Assembly (NCBI GenBank): GCA_030770545.1
Contig: CM061109.1
Location: forward strand, 992,001-1,056,000
Direction of reading: 5' to 3'
Origin: Macropodus opercularis
Taxonomy: Eukaryota; Chordata; Actinopteri; Anabantiformes; Osphronemidae
DNA length: 64,000 bases
Shown: in pieces, positions 11,001-24,000 of the stretch
Layout: every line of letters begins with the position of its first letter
Position numbering within the stretch: position 1 is the first letter of the stretch
Made by a program: the position numbers and the translations under genes
The notes under the pieces: model-generated
Database searches by the model: none
What the model saw: the letters and a program-made list of their open reading frames with translations, nothing else
Told to the model about the DNA's origin: nothing

Positions 11001-14000
11001 TCCCCGGACAACAGCTTATACAATCCATCCGCGCGTGCTCCTGCCACTGAGCTCTCCAGCTGAGAGCGAGGCAGGCTGGCAGGACACGCAGTTACTGCCG
11101 AAGACAGAACTTCCATCTCACGCTCTGAGCTGATGGTTGTATGTGTGAGGAGCAGCGTGACATGAGCCGTAGACAGGGACAGTGGTTGTACATGTGAGGT
11201 GAATGGTTTCTCAGGTGACGTTCAGAGCTCTGAGCTTCATTTCTCTTGATCATAAAGCCAAAAAACCAATCAATGAGTTGACTCACGTCTGGATTTGTAA
11301 ACAATGTCCATCAGACGTAGTTACTACTACTACTGGACGGAGCAATAATCTGCCACAATCCGTCTCATTTCCTCGTCCTCCCTGCTCTGCTTCTCCGTCT
11401 CATCGCCTGCGAGGAGTTAAAGGAGTCGTGTGTAACGAGAAGCCTCGTTTCTGCTCGACCAAACACTGTCTCAGTCAAAAGCTGAAAAAACGGGATCTGA
11501 TCTGATCTGATCTGTGATCCTGGAGGATCTAGAGACACCAAAGGATACACAGTGACCCACCTCAGTGTCATGATGCTGAGTGAAGCTTCATGCTGTGTAG
11601 CTGCTGTAATATGCAGTGTCACAGCAGCTGCCTGTTGCTGCAGCGTCTCCACTTGTCTGCTTGTTGCTACATCCAGAGAGGCAGACACTAAGTGGAGGCC
11701 TGATGAGTCCTCTCAGCTTCCCCTGAAAATCGACCAGCGCTGCAGGTTATGCAGACGACGCTGATGAAGCTGGACTGGCAGCGATTTCCTGCCTGAGCAG
11801 AAAATGATTCTACAGATGCTGATGAGAGCGAGTGTTAGTGGAGCCCGACGTTGATTCACCACCTGAAAGCGCTGCATGTCATCTGTTAGTTGGTTGTTGA
11901 AGCATCATTTGCTGTTTCAACGGCAGTGGATGAAAAAAAAAGAAAAAAATGACTTTGCAAATGAGATCAGGTGTCACATCAGCTGTTGGTGCTGGATGTG
12001 GAGGCAACTATTAAAAGCTCAGGCAGAATCAGAGCTCAAGGTATGAGTTTATTTAATTAACTAAGTCTTGGTGTGTGTCGATAGTTCTCACGCTTCAGCA
12101 GCAAGAGTACTTCGTGATGCGTTCAGGGACGGGGGAATCCAGAGAGGAGCTGACAACCGGGGATGGTTTCGACAGTCCGGGGTTGTTCGCAGCGATTTCC
12201 TGCCTGGACTGACGAGGCGGTGAGACGTCTCCAGGCGTCTGAGAAGAGATGAGTGAAAAACAGAACCAAGGGAAAAACACACACCACAGAAATCAGAGGT
12301 CAAACTAACTAGTTAGTGGGAGGTTCCTCGACTGGGTCCGAATCCTCTTCGGACGCCAACGGAGAGGACGGGGGATTCCAAGTTCCCTCGGCACGGCCTC
12401 GATTAGCGGGCGCCGTCATAATCCTTATTATGCCTCGCGGCAGAACGGCCGGATAAAATCCTTCTGTGCGTGGCGGGGTAGGAAAGTGTCGAGGAGGAGG
12501 CTGGGTAGTTGTTTTAGAGAGCGAGGGTGAACACTGTTCATTTTCAGCGGTGCCAAGGAAACGTTAAGTATACGTCACGTCCGTGACCACGGAAATCTGA
12601 GCTTCTTTGTAGGAGTAGTCGTGAATCCTGGAAATCAAGGTAAGCAGAAGAAGTCTCGTTTCTTTGGCTTGAGTGCGAGAAGCTTGGCGTGACAATCCTT
12701 CAGGAAGAATGACGGTCCGGCGTCCGGGAGTCTGTGAACAGAGCTTAAGTAGAACATTGTGGAGGATGCGCAGGTGAAAACAATTGCGCAATGAGTCGAG
12801 TCAGATCCAACCAGATCCGGCCCTGCCTCCGCAATAAAAGCCCTGAACCGGAAGTCGAGTGGTGGATTATGACATCAGGAGCCTGAGATGAAGTCAGGAG
12901 AGTCACGGGTGAGGAGGAGGCATCATGGCCACTCTGTTCTGTCCCTGAATCTCTAAGAACCAGAGTTTTAGGATAACAACTGACTGGATGTAATTGCGAG
13001 CACATCCCAACGGGTGCGAGGCTCCTGATCAGACACCAGAGCAGACTCTGGCTTCGCTGGTTTCTGATGTTACATTCACATTCACTCAATGACTAAACCA
13101 GGACAGAGGAAATGAGAACGTGCTCACAGAGATTTACATTCCAATAACTGCTGCACAGCCTCTGACCTGCTGCCTTCATAAAGGTCCAGATGGTCAAAAC
13201 TTCCACATCAACACTTCCACAAATGTTTCAATTTATTGCTTGATGAGGTTTGGCCATTTATCAGAAGGACCATGGTTTAAATAACTGACTGCTAAGCCAG
13301 GTTTAAATAAAGCACACACTCAGTGGAAGAATGCGATGCTCACGTCAGGGACCTGTCGTGATCGATTCCAGAGGCTTCCACTGACACGTGAACATGTAAA
13401 AACAACGAGCATCCATTTGACAGAGGCCTGATTATGTGAGCGTCTCTTTTAAAGCAGTCAGAGTTTGGACTGTTTTGTCTGCTTCCCAGTCGACTGCAAA
13501 CTTTCCAGAACGCGCAGCACCTAGAAGCTGATAAGACGTTTCGCCCATTGTTCCATAAATGAACTCAGCAGTGTGATTTAGATTGAAGCGCTGAATCTAA
13601 TAATTGCCTCTCATAAATTAAATGAGCGTCTCCCAAAGTGAACAAACGGGTCCACTGGCTTCTCTCAGGCCGCGTGAGGTGATGCTGGGACAAGCTGCGG
13701 GTGTTTGTGTGGAACACTCACCTGGAGAAGCAGAATCATCAGGGAACTACAACCTCTCTGATGGTGACTGGTGTAACTGTCCAAATACAAATCAGTAACA
13801 GTGGCTGGGATTTCATGTTTTACCGCTGTTTTAGTTGAAATTGACAAAATGAAGAGCTCAGTGGGTAAAAATCACTTCTGCACAAAAAGCAAACGGGATA
13901 ATAAACACGTCGAGTCGCTGCAGGTGGTAAATAAATGCAGAGATTTAATATCACGGAAGACACGTTGACATGTCACAGACTACGCGGAGCTGCTTCGGGC

Positions 14001-16087
14001 TCCGGTTCCTGCTGTGGCTCCTGCTCCGTCGTGAAGCTGGAGGTAACAGCGTGGCCACGCTGGGGTCATCTGGGCTGGAGGCGCTTACTCTCCTTCACCA
14101 TCACACTGCGAAGTCAACAGCTCGTCAGCACTGGCAGCGGGTGGGACATATTAGGCAGCGTGTCAACATTTCTGTCCTTGAAGCTGAGTTAGAAGCAGGA
14201 GACATGGACGAGCAGAGGAAGGAAGGACCAGCGAACCAGAGGCAGGGTGAGCGTCATCCAGCTCAGGCCTGAGCGAGAGGCAGCTACTGCAGCTCAGATA
14301 TGTGAAGAAGAAAGGTGCCACATGTACACGCTGAGAGACCACGTTCAACCTTTTAGCCTCTTCCAGCAGCTTCCTCCCATGAAGCAGAACCGGTCCAGGA
14401 ACAGTCCGAGCTGTGGTGCGTCAGGGCTGGATCCGGGCTGTTCGGTGTGATCACACGTCGGCTCCCCCATCGCTCGCACTGTGTTGACCGATTGCTCAGC
14501 TCCTCCTGGGACCTTCCTCTGATTTGTGCCGTATCTCACACATGGGAGGATCACACTTTGGATGAACATGCATTAGTTTGGCCGTTGCTGCGCCTGAATC
14601 AGTTGCACGTGGATCCAGTTCATGTGAGAGTGTCTGTAGTTCTGTGTGTAAAACGCCAGTCAAACGCTACAGCCTCCCTCCAGTAACAACGTCTGACATG
14701 TCCCAACAAGCCTCTCAGCGAAATCAAAGCTTACTGTGTAAATAGGGAAATGATATTGTTGAAATGGTTTCATTTTCTGTTTCAGGACTTCATTGAGAGG
14801 TGCAGCTTTGGAAAGTCCACTTCCTGGGACGGATCGTGTTTTAGACATTTCATGTGTGTGTCGTCAGTCAGGATCTAAAATGTGCTTCACAGTGGGCTCA
14901 CTAACCGCTGATGGAGCCTGAGCCTGGCTGATGTTTAATGAACACGGCTCTAGAACCACAGGTTGACAGTGTGTTGATGGTGAACGTTTATCTGTGGATG
15001 TGTCCAAACCTCTGTTCGATCAGAAAGTGAAGCTGCTTGACGCCACCTGACGTTCAGTTACAGCTCTCACCGTCAGGACAAGACGTCGGCTCTGGACCAT
15101 TATTTTGATGGACTTCACTGCATTTACTGTGATCTATGACTGTGATTACTGTGTTTATTATGGACAATAAATGTAAAGATCACTGGCCACTTTATGTTTT
15201 TCACAGTCTTTAGTGCAATTATTTTGATCTGAACGTTCATCTTCTCTGTGCAGCGAAACACAGTCAAGTGTAAACGGGTGTAAACGCGGTGGCGCAGGCT
15301 GCAGTTCTCTCCTCCACGTGAAAAGCACAGAGATGATTCATCACATCAGGCGAACGTTTAAATGAACACAGAGGATTTTCCACTGAAACGGATTTGACAG
15401 CACGTTTGTTTTACTCAGTAAAGCTGAACATGGACGCATCGAGTCAGGCTTTGGTGCAGATCATCTTGGTTAGAGCTGCTGGCTTGTGTTTCTCTCCCTG
15501 CATTGATCTTATGACTCACCATCTAATTTACAACTCTCCGAACCAGGAGGCTCGTTTTGAATCTCTCTGTTCTCGCAACGCTGGAACTTGCTCCAAACAC
15601 AAACGGGAATAGAGGTTGCATTTGTCCCTGCTCATGGGCTCTCTGGCATAATTACGTGCACATCTCGTAACGCGTGTTGTGTGGACGGCTCATAGCAGCA
15701 TTAGCATCGTTAGAGATCACTGGTGTATCTAATGTTCGTCTTCACCTCTACACACCTCGTGTTCCTTCGTTCACGCCCTGACACAGACTCACACCTCTAC
15801 TCTCCCCATTATTAGCCTAATGCATCTCTCTCTGTCCCGTTTCAGGGATATACTACCGCAAGTCCTGCGCTTCATCCGGAGCCTGTCTGATCGCGTCTTC
15901 AGGCTACCAGCAGTTCTGCACTGGCAAACTCAACTCTGTGTGCATCACGTGCTGTAACACGCCGCTGTGTAACGGGCCGCGGCAGAAGAAACGAGCCCAG
16001 CCGTCGGCCGCCGCCCGCCTGCCCGCACCACGGCCTCCCTTGCTTTGCCTCTACATGCTCCTGCTGCTGTCCTCCACTGTGCGCTGA
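8097..16087 (+). CDS. lypd1: LYPD1 (Lynx2), GPI-anchored Ly6/uPAR-domain protein
   Basis: Three coding exons join in phase 1: 8097-8145, 9020-9151 and 15846-16087 (stop TGA 16085-16087), giving 140 residues against 141 in human. Exon 1 encodes a signal peptide (MRLLAVSTWLLILSSS). Exons 2 and 3 encode one three-finger LU domain. It opens with LQIQCYQCEE, continues through FIVNCTVNVQDMCQKE, and ends with the diagnostic CCNTPLCN; 12 cysteines are visible. A basic linker and a hydrophobic C-terminus (about the last 18 residues) are consistent with GPI attachment. Mammalian LYPD1 binds and dampens neuronal nicotinic acetylcholine receptors at the cell surface, and that role is inferred here. Identity to human LYPD1 is obvious by eye across the whole LU domain. 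It is convergent with gpr39, as in mammals. Confidence 0.95.
11493..11513. repeat. short tandem repeat, GATCT unit
   Basis: About four tandem copies of the pentamer GATCT lie inside lypd1 intron 2. The tract is short and may be polymorphic. No function is inferred. Confidence 0.7.
12070..13060 (-). mobile_element. probable LTR-retroelement remnant (LTR plus start of gag-like ORF)
   Basis: On the minus strand this GC-richer block, within otherwise plain intron, is organised like a fish Ty3/gypsy 5' end. A promoter-like stretch of about 400 bases contains a cttaag box. It is followed by TGGCACCGCTGAAA, which is placed like a tRNA primer-binding site, and at once by an ATG-led frame (MNSVHPRSLKQLPS) that is broken by stops. 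A second minus frame reads through SPLASEEDSDPVEEPPTN. No second LTR, protease, reverse transcriptase or integrase is visible, so the copy is partial and inactive. The assignment rests on layout, not on a family match. Boundaries are approximate. Confidence 0.38.
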
Positions 16088-18043
16088 CAGAGGACGTGAG
16101 GTGTTTTACTCCTACTGACATGACAGAAGACATGTGTGATGGGATGTACACCTTCTATAAGGCTTGTAGGAAGTTCTATTCAGCATCTGCTTTCTTTCCT
16201 TGCTTTTTGTTGCACTATCGAGTAAAAAAAAAATCAACAGGACTATGAAATGTTATGCTGTGATGCAGCTGCAAGCAGAGCTTGAGGTGGAGGACAGAGG
16301 AGGACACAGCGTCTGGCTACTGTATTTAACCAACAGCAGGTGTCTTTATTCATTTACTTAAGAGGTACGATGCAGGAAACAGGAGCAAGCGACGTCCAAT
16401 AAGTAAGAATTATTCCTTCCACTGTATATGAAAACCATGTTTGTATATTTATGAGTAGAAAAAAAAACGCGTGACGTGTGTAGCAGTGATATAGTTTAAT
16501 GACTCTGGGCAGGAAAGTGCGGTCATGAAAAACGCCTTTAGATGAAGACCAGTAAGCCAGTGATCATCACCATCTGCCTGCAGCCTCTTCATCTGAGTGA
16601 CGGCTGTGTGTAATCACACCGTAGACGCTGAACTCCCAGCAGCTCTGGCCTCCTCATCCGTGTTGTGCATACAGCTACAACAGGATGCTGACGTGAACTG
16701 CCCACGGGTTTGCACTGAGGTGTGCAGGGAGCGTGAGGTTGAACCACCGTTCAAGCGTCGCCCAGCCTCATTTCAGAAAGTGACTTCATGGCTCTGAGAG
16801 ACTTCCCAACGTTGTCCTTGAAGCCACGCTTGCCGCTGACAGTGTAGCCGGGCGTGGTCTGGTGATGCATTCAGGGGCTTAATGCTGGGATACAGCAGCT
16901 GATTCATCGGAATCAATTCAACCACATGATATTTCTCTCTTGCCGCTTTGAGTATTTATGATGGAGGTATGATGGAACCCTTGATGAAACTCTGAAGTTT
17001 TCTTGTAAATAAAGTCATGTTTGTTACAAGGAGGGACTGTGTGTGTTCTTGGTGTGTAGCCAACATGTTGCTAGACAACACACGTAATGTTTGCCTTACA
17101 CAAGCCTCTGTGGACTGTTCTTATCAGTGGGACAGTGGGATTCAGGAAGGTGAATGTCTGGCTGCCGGACTGGACGAGCTGATGAACGTCCTGGTATTTG
17201 ACGTGTGGTTCACATATTAAACACGTCTGTCCTTTGGCGTGGGAGAAAGAATCAGCTGGTGGCGATGGCGTCTGTTTTCCATAACAACTCAAAGCGAAAA
17301 TCCCTGAAGTTTATGCTCTAACTAGATTTACTAAGACTCTCGCTGTTTAGAAATTAGCTCAGATTAGGCCAACAAAACAAATGTCAAAGCCGTTTGGTGA
17401 CGTCGCCAGCAGCTACGCAACACGTACTTTTCACGGTAAAGCACAGCGAGCGAGCGCTCAGTGTTCAGGCTGAGCCATCACCAGTCGACGTCACGGCCAC
17501 TGGTTGTGACCTGATGACCACATACGATAAAGCCGGTGCTGTGGAAACCCTCCTCGTCTCCTTCAGGTGGTCTTTCGTCCACTGGAACCGTCAGTGCTGA
17601 AGGACTTTCTTGACCTTGTGTTAAGGTGTCAGTTAGAGCTGCGAGCATGCTGAGCCACGTCCACCACATTAAGACAAGTGGTTTTAATGGGGAGAAAACG
17701 TCAGAGCGTAACATAGTCGGCCAGAATAAAGAGGTAAAGCCACACTAGAGGCTTATTTACAGCGGACACTTAATGCAACGCACAGCGGACAAATAAAAAA
17801 ACCAAACACACACAAGGACTAACGGTGACAGAGCAGGCAGGTAACAGTGACATGCGCTTCGGGCCGAGGTCCCACGTTCTCTGACATCTCAACGTGTCGA
17901 ACCACAGCAACAACAAAGCTGAGAGCTTGTTCTGTACAGGCTTTAGACCTGACGGAGGCGTTTGAGGCGTAACGTCTGCTTCGTGGCCGCTCGCTACATC
18001 ATCACGTGTAACTGGTGAAGCAGCTCTTACTGTGTCACATTAT
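16088..18043. other. lypd1 and gpr39 convergent 3' UTR region
   Basis: The stops of lypd1 (16087, plus) and gpr39 (18044, minus) face each other across 1.96 kb with no other gene. AATAAA on the plus strand at 17008-17013 is the likely lypd1 polyadenylation signal, giving a 3' UTR of about 940 nt. On the minus strand, ATTAAA (17688-17683) and AATAAA (16350-16345) are candidates for gpr39. If the distal one is used, the two 3' UTRs overlap in antisense. Confidence 0.55.
17008..17013 (+). terminator. lypd1: putative polyadenylation signal of lypd1
   Basis: A canonical AATAAA lies about 920 nt after the lypd1 stop codon and is followed by GT-rich sequence (about 17013-17050), as expected for a cleavage site. 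Confidence 0.55.
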
Positions 18044-21000
18044 CTAAATCTCGGATTCTCCGGTGTGAGTGTTCAGACCCAAGTCCTGTGTGGCGTCAGT
18101 ATTTGAGGCCACTCCTGAGTCGCTGTGCTGGGCGGCGGCGTCGTCGTTCTCCTGTGCGTGTTCTCTTGTGGTGCGACTCATCCTGCTTCGACGCGCCGAC
18201 TTTAGCAGCAGGGGTCGAAGCGAGCGGCCAGACTCGGCGGTGTGGCTCTTCAGGGTCCGCTTGTTGACGTGTTCGATTGTGAGGCGGCACCGCAGCACCT
18301 GGACAAACACTTCCCTGAACTGCTTGGAGGACAAGTTATAAAGAAACGGATTGAGGACGGAGCTGAGATAGAAGAAGGTATCGGCGATAGGGTGAAGGAT
18401 GACGTAGCTCTGGAAGTAGGAAATTGTCCAGAGGGACTTGGGAAGGGAAGCTGCCATGAGACGGCGAATCTGGTTGGGAAGCCAGCACACCATCAAGGAC
18501 GCCACGATGAGAACTGAGGAGAGAGAAAACAGCAGTTAGACTGGGGTGAAACACACATCGCGCTGATGACCGTGAAGCCAAACGCTGCGGCTGAATGAGT
18601 CAGTGCTGGGCTTTGTTTGCAGTGCACTGACCTGCAGGACACAGGCTGGGTCACGAGCGAGAGCAGCCAGCTCTCATTCGACTCTCGTCTGTGTTTATGT
18701 TTAATGGGAATTACTCTGCGACCAAAAAGCCTTTTAACATTTACAGAATTATCAGGTGGGAGACATCATTACTTGCTGAGTAGCGCATTGTTTATAATAC
18801 CGTGTCCAAGATGCCTGCGGGATTTATTCACCCTGATTCAGGCAGGAGTGATGTGAAAAGTGGAGGAGAGACCCATTCTCTAGCACAGCCGTGACTCACA
18901 GCACCAGGCCTAGAACCAGACCTGGACCCAGATGGAGCTGGTAAACAGCATCGACTCGACTCCTGCATCATAATGAGTCAAAATTGAAAGAGCAGAGACT
19001 GTTAAAGCTAATTTCATTAGTTTTCCCTTGTTTCATTGTGTTGATACATGTTGATGCGTCTGCAAATTTATTCTCCTCGTGACCTTTTCTAAAAAAGCCA
19101 AACACAAGCCCGAGTTTATCACTCGATAAGCATTTAGTGTAATTAAACGTTGTTTTAATCTATGGGTCCACTGGGGGTCGCGTTCAGGGTGGATGCATCT
19201 TCCTAAGGGTGACGTGCTGAAGGAAACCAATGCTACTTCTCTTTTTACAGAGGCTCTTCAATATGCAAATGACACCATTCATTAAATACTTTATATGCTT
19301 TCACGGTTCAGGTGAATTTAGAGCTTTACAGTGGAAATGAGCAGCAGACATTAAAACGTTACTGAACATCTAATAAAACCGGAGCCGCCGAGAATCATGT
19401 CCTCTCAGCAACGTCTGCTTCGTCTGTGAAACCCTGCAGCTCAGGTTTTAAAGACATCAACCTGAGAGAACATCCAGGAAACCGATCTCCAGCACTAATG
19501 ACGCAGGAATAACGATGCTTCATCACGGTCTGGGTATTTCAAAATGTCACTGCGCAGACACACGGACCTGCTGGCATCACATTACGTCCCGTGCGCCTCT
19601 GTTCCGATACCGTGACACTTACAGAGTTACCGTACTTTGCTTTACTCTCTTTTCACCTTGTGATATTACTACACCTGCTTGAAGTCACAGCACACTCCAG
19701 AACAGGTTCTACTGTCTCCAAGGCTCATGCAGGTATTTCCAACGCATCTTACTGAAAATCCTGTGTGTTTTGCTTGAAAATGCACATTGGTAGCAAACAT
19801 ATGCCTGATATGTCTGCTAATTGTTAGATCGGTCAATTATTCCAGGTGTCAAATGAGCAATCGCAATAGTCTGGTAATGTGCTTCATTCAACAAGCAGAT
19901 GAGTCACTGGCTACATGGTGCGTTTCTACACCTTAAGGCCATTTGGCGCTGAAACACACCTCAACAAAAGAAACCAGAAAGAAGATTCCTTTCAGGTTCT
20001 CCGTCCACGTTGGCTCGTTGATCACAGTCCAGGCGCTCATCTAGAAAATTGCCAGTGAGTCAGCACAGTTCAGCAACATCCTCCACAACGCGGATGTCTT
20101 CCCTCCTCTCTTGGCGCCAGCACCCACATCTTGACAAATCTTTCTTCTTCTTATCGTTATCATTATTATGAACATTTCCACTCCAGTCATGCTGAATGCA
20201 CATGGCCCCAAGATGCATCTAGGCTGACAGTCTCATCTGTGCTGTCCCTGAGACACAACCTACACAAAACCAACCGTCTCCCTGTCGTGGAGAAACTAGA
20301 GCCGACTGCTCAAAGCAACTCAGCCAGATGCCTGGAATAACGACTCGTCTGTGCTGGTTGTAAGAGGCGGCTTTGAGGTTCTCCGTTCCCCTGGTGCTCT
20401 ACACAGCCATTCAGCATGATGTACATTGCTAACATGTGCTTAGAAGCGAAATCCTCATAGTGGTAAGTCCTCAACGTCACTGGCAGCCGCAAGAGTCGAA
20501 GATGAAAGCGCAGAGCAGGCAGTGACGTTACGTGAAAAACAGCAACGAGAGCCAGTCCTGTCAGAACCAGACTCTTGGAGTTTAGGGAGCTTTGAGGCAC
20601 CAATGATTATTAATGAACATAATAAATAAGACCACATTTAAGGGCATCTTTGATTGACGCTGTGCGGTTGTTCGTGTGTGTGTGTGTGTGCGCTTTAGCA
20701 GACTGCTACGCTAATGGCTGCACAAACCTGCAAATAAACCAGAGAAGGCTTTTCTGAACTCACTGAGCACCTTTTGAAGGGCAACAGCACATCATCCATG
20801 CCTTTCATTTCCATGATTGGAAATGCCTTCGGAGAATCAAACTGAATAACCATGAGAGCTGAAATACTGGATTTCCTCTGGATGAAGACTGGCTGCTGTC
20901 AAACTGCCTGGTTGCATATTGAATTAAAGCAGATGTGATAGAAAACCAAAGTGTCCATCAGGACCGGATTATTTAGGAACCGATTCAGATGTGCACGATA

Positions 21001-24000
21001 GAGAAAGTTAAGGAATGAAGCGGTTTATGTATGAGGTTTGTATTCACCAGTGAAGGGAACCGTTTACTTCTCTAAATGCAAAGCAAAATGTGCATTTCAT
21101 AAACCGTCATTCTAATGCAGCGTTTGACTGTAGCCACTAGCCCGAACAAGGTCACGCACAAGTACAGCGGATCAGAGTTTTAACACTCGGCATGAAACGA
21201 CGAGCGTGAACGCGAACACTTGTCACACACTTAAAATCTGAGTCTGTAGTTTAAATGTGAAGCCAGCTTGACAGCATGGATTTACTGGCTAGCAGTGACG
21301 CCACGAGGACGTTGAACACTCCAAGGTTGATGTTTTCCCTTGTTGATTCCTCAAGCGTTTGATTCAACATGATAAACTTCTTAATCAGTTAAAATTAGCG
21401 AGCGAATAAATGCGAGAGACAAACAAACGGAGAAGAACAGAGCGGAGCCGAGAAAATAATCAAGCATCTTACGGAGATGGTTAGATTTGTCTGTGACTGT
21501 GATGAAGGCAAACATTATCAGAGGAGAGTGGACAGAAGCACAGTGGAGGAATATAAAGGAGCTTCTTGGAGAATTGTGTGCTATAAATTGCATAACGATG
21601 AGCTGTTGGGTGGCCAGAGACGAGCTCAACAAGCAGACCAGACATTTCTAGCACATCCTTCACAGCAAACACTTTAAAAATATGTGAAAACGTTAGTCAA
21701 ATATTTAACAAATCATTTCATTACACGTCTGAAACTGGGAGAGTGAGTCTCACTGCCAGCGGAGAGTAAAGTGTCTGCCTGTAACGTCCAGATGTTCGGC
21801 ATGAGTCAGGTTTCATCGTGCGTCAGCTTGGGGGAAATTCTCTGAATCGTCTGACCTGGAAAGCATCTTATTTCCACACACATGAACCTAAACGTCGGTG
21901 GTATGAGCAGGACAGTGAAGCACGCAGAGCTTTCTTGTTTGAGCTTCTTTCATTTAGAGGAGAGGAGGCGGACGACGTGAAAATATGCTTCCGCTGATAT
22001 GTTACTCCAGATTCTTCCTGGAGGGGTGTTCAGATAAAGTGATCCGGCTCCTCCAGGAAACTCCCTCCTGATCACATCGTTCATGCTACGCGTTTATCTA
22101 GGACCAGTGACGCCGCTGAATATCAGGAGCGCAGAGCAAAGTCCTGTAGACTGCTGTAGCTACCACACACGCGTCTCCCTCTCGCCTTTAGATGCACGAT
22201 GGACATGCAAGCATCAGCATCAGGTCTTCGCGCTCATTTGCTAAGGCAGTAAATCTCTGAGCCCGGGTTAAACATTTCCATTTTATCAGAAGCACCTTTA
22301 TCACTACGTTAGATTACGGGAGACATTTTGGAGCAACGCTCATCAGAACTGGTTCCTGACTTTGACCCATACTTTGACCTTTTTCTGATCTTTAGCTCAG
22401 CTTTGCCAGTTACCGGCTTTGATCACATTCAATTTCAGGGATTTTAGAGTCATTCATGGTCTTAAAGAAAGTTTAAATCAACTCAACATTTCTTTCTTAT
22501 TTAGATTTAGTTACCATTGAAGGGTCTTCCAGGAAGGAATGTGTGGTCCAGTCTGTTTCATTTGTTGATCTGGTTAATTCTCATACAACGGCGGTTGGCA
22601 ATGTTTTCATAATCTCATAATGACTGTTTTTATGTAAGCATATGCTGTGGTAATATTTTCTGCCTGCGGAGTTGGTTTGCAATGATAATTAGAGCTAAAG
22701 ATGTGCGTTTCGACTTGAGCGGAGCTGTTGAAGTTAACAAGTGGGGTCAAATATGTTCGTGTGGGGTGATAATCAACAACGCTGTAAATTATGGGCTGAT
22801 GACAACACACTTTGTACTTTGTTCTCTCTGGTGTCCTGAGCTAATGAGAGCGTGGCTGTTCAGCGCCCGCTGTTACGTGAGTAAATGTGTTGTTCGGCCG
22901 CGAAGCAAAGTGTCTCGATGCCAGACCAAGACACAAGCACTTCAGCTCTGAATAACAATTCACAGGCCCATCCAGCGTTTTCCATGAATTTAAATATGAA
23001 CGTGTGTCTAAAACGCCGCCATCAATCCCACTAATGCTGGAGCCGAGTCAGGACTGAAGCAGATGTTGGTTTTACCCTGATTAAAATGAGGTGTCAACAA
23101 AACTTCATTTATGGAGAAAGTGCAGCACAACGAGCCAGCTGAACATTAATCCACTGTGAAATAAGAAGCTGGCAACTGCTGCAGACTTCATGAAAAGTCT
23201 GCTCTTCGTTGTTTACACACACACAAGCGTTTCCTACAGCACATAAACAGTTGCCATGGGAACCAGGCCACTTCAATGGTATATATTACACAATTTACAG
23301 AAGCATAAAAGCCTTCAATCGCTGCAACTTTTTATTACTGTGATGTTAATAAATTGTGACTGGATGCCACGCTGTGTACAATTGAATAGACTATAAATGT
23401 GGAAGAGCACTCAGTGCTGCTGGGAATTATTTAAATTCTGAAATTGGCTTCAGGTCCTCGCAGTAAAAGCACTTGTTGTAAACTAACAGAGCGGTGGTGT
23501 TCAAGTGACCTGTAGCAAACGAAGGACCCGTGTAGGCGCACGGTAAACTTAACTCAGCAGCAGGAACTCACTCCAAGGATCGATTGGACGGACACTGTGG
23601 TAACAATAGAGTCACCTTGGCTTTTCCACACACATACGCTACGCTGCCAAAGTACTGGCTCAGCCCTGACTCCATGTGAGTCCAGCGATCGTCCCTGATC
23701 CACAGGGATCAACATGACGTCTCTCCACCTTTGCAGCTAGAGCAGCTTCAGCTCTTCTGTGGAGGTTGTGTTTGTGGGAGGTCACACTGATGTTGGACCA
23801 GCAGGCCTGGCTCTCAGTCTCGGCTCTAATTCATCCCAGAGGTGATCTACCGGGCTGAGGTCAGGACTCATCCACACCAGGCTCTGTCATGTGTCTTCAT
23901 GGACCTTGCTCTGTGCACTGACTCCCATTATTTGCATGGGGGAGCGAATACTTTTGGTGTAATATAATTTGGAAGCAATCGATACGTGTACATGCGTTTA

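Larger units (their letters stand above)
9152..15845 (+). other. lypd1: lypd1 intron 2 (long intron)
   Basis: This 6.7-kb intron runs from donor GTGAGT at 9152 to acceptor TTTCAG ending at 15845. It contains a probable retroelement remnant (about 12070-13060), a short GATCT pentamer repeat (about 11493-11513) and an A-rich run near 11935-11950. The frame at 13970-14272 (plus) is open for 100 codons, but I recognise nothing in it. Confidence 0.8.

Noticed and set aside
12328..12345. tRNA B-box-like sequence (gggtccgaatcc)
   Set aside because: No cloverleaf, A box or acceptor stem can be folded around it. It lies inside the retroelement-like block.
13970..14272. 100-codon plus-strand frame starting MSQTTRSCFGLRFLLWLLL
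   Set aside because: The leucine-rich start looks like a signal peptide, but the rest resembles nothing known. There is no splice context, and it sits inside lypd1 intron 2.
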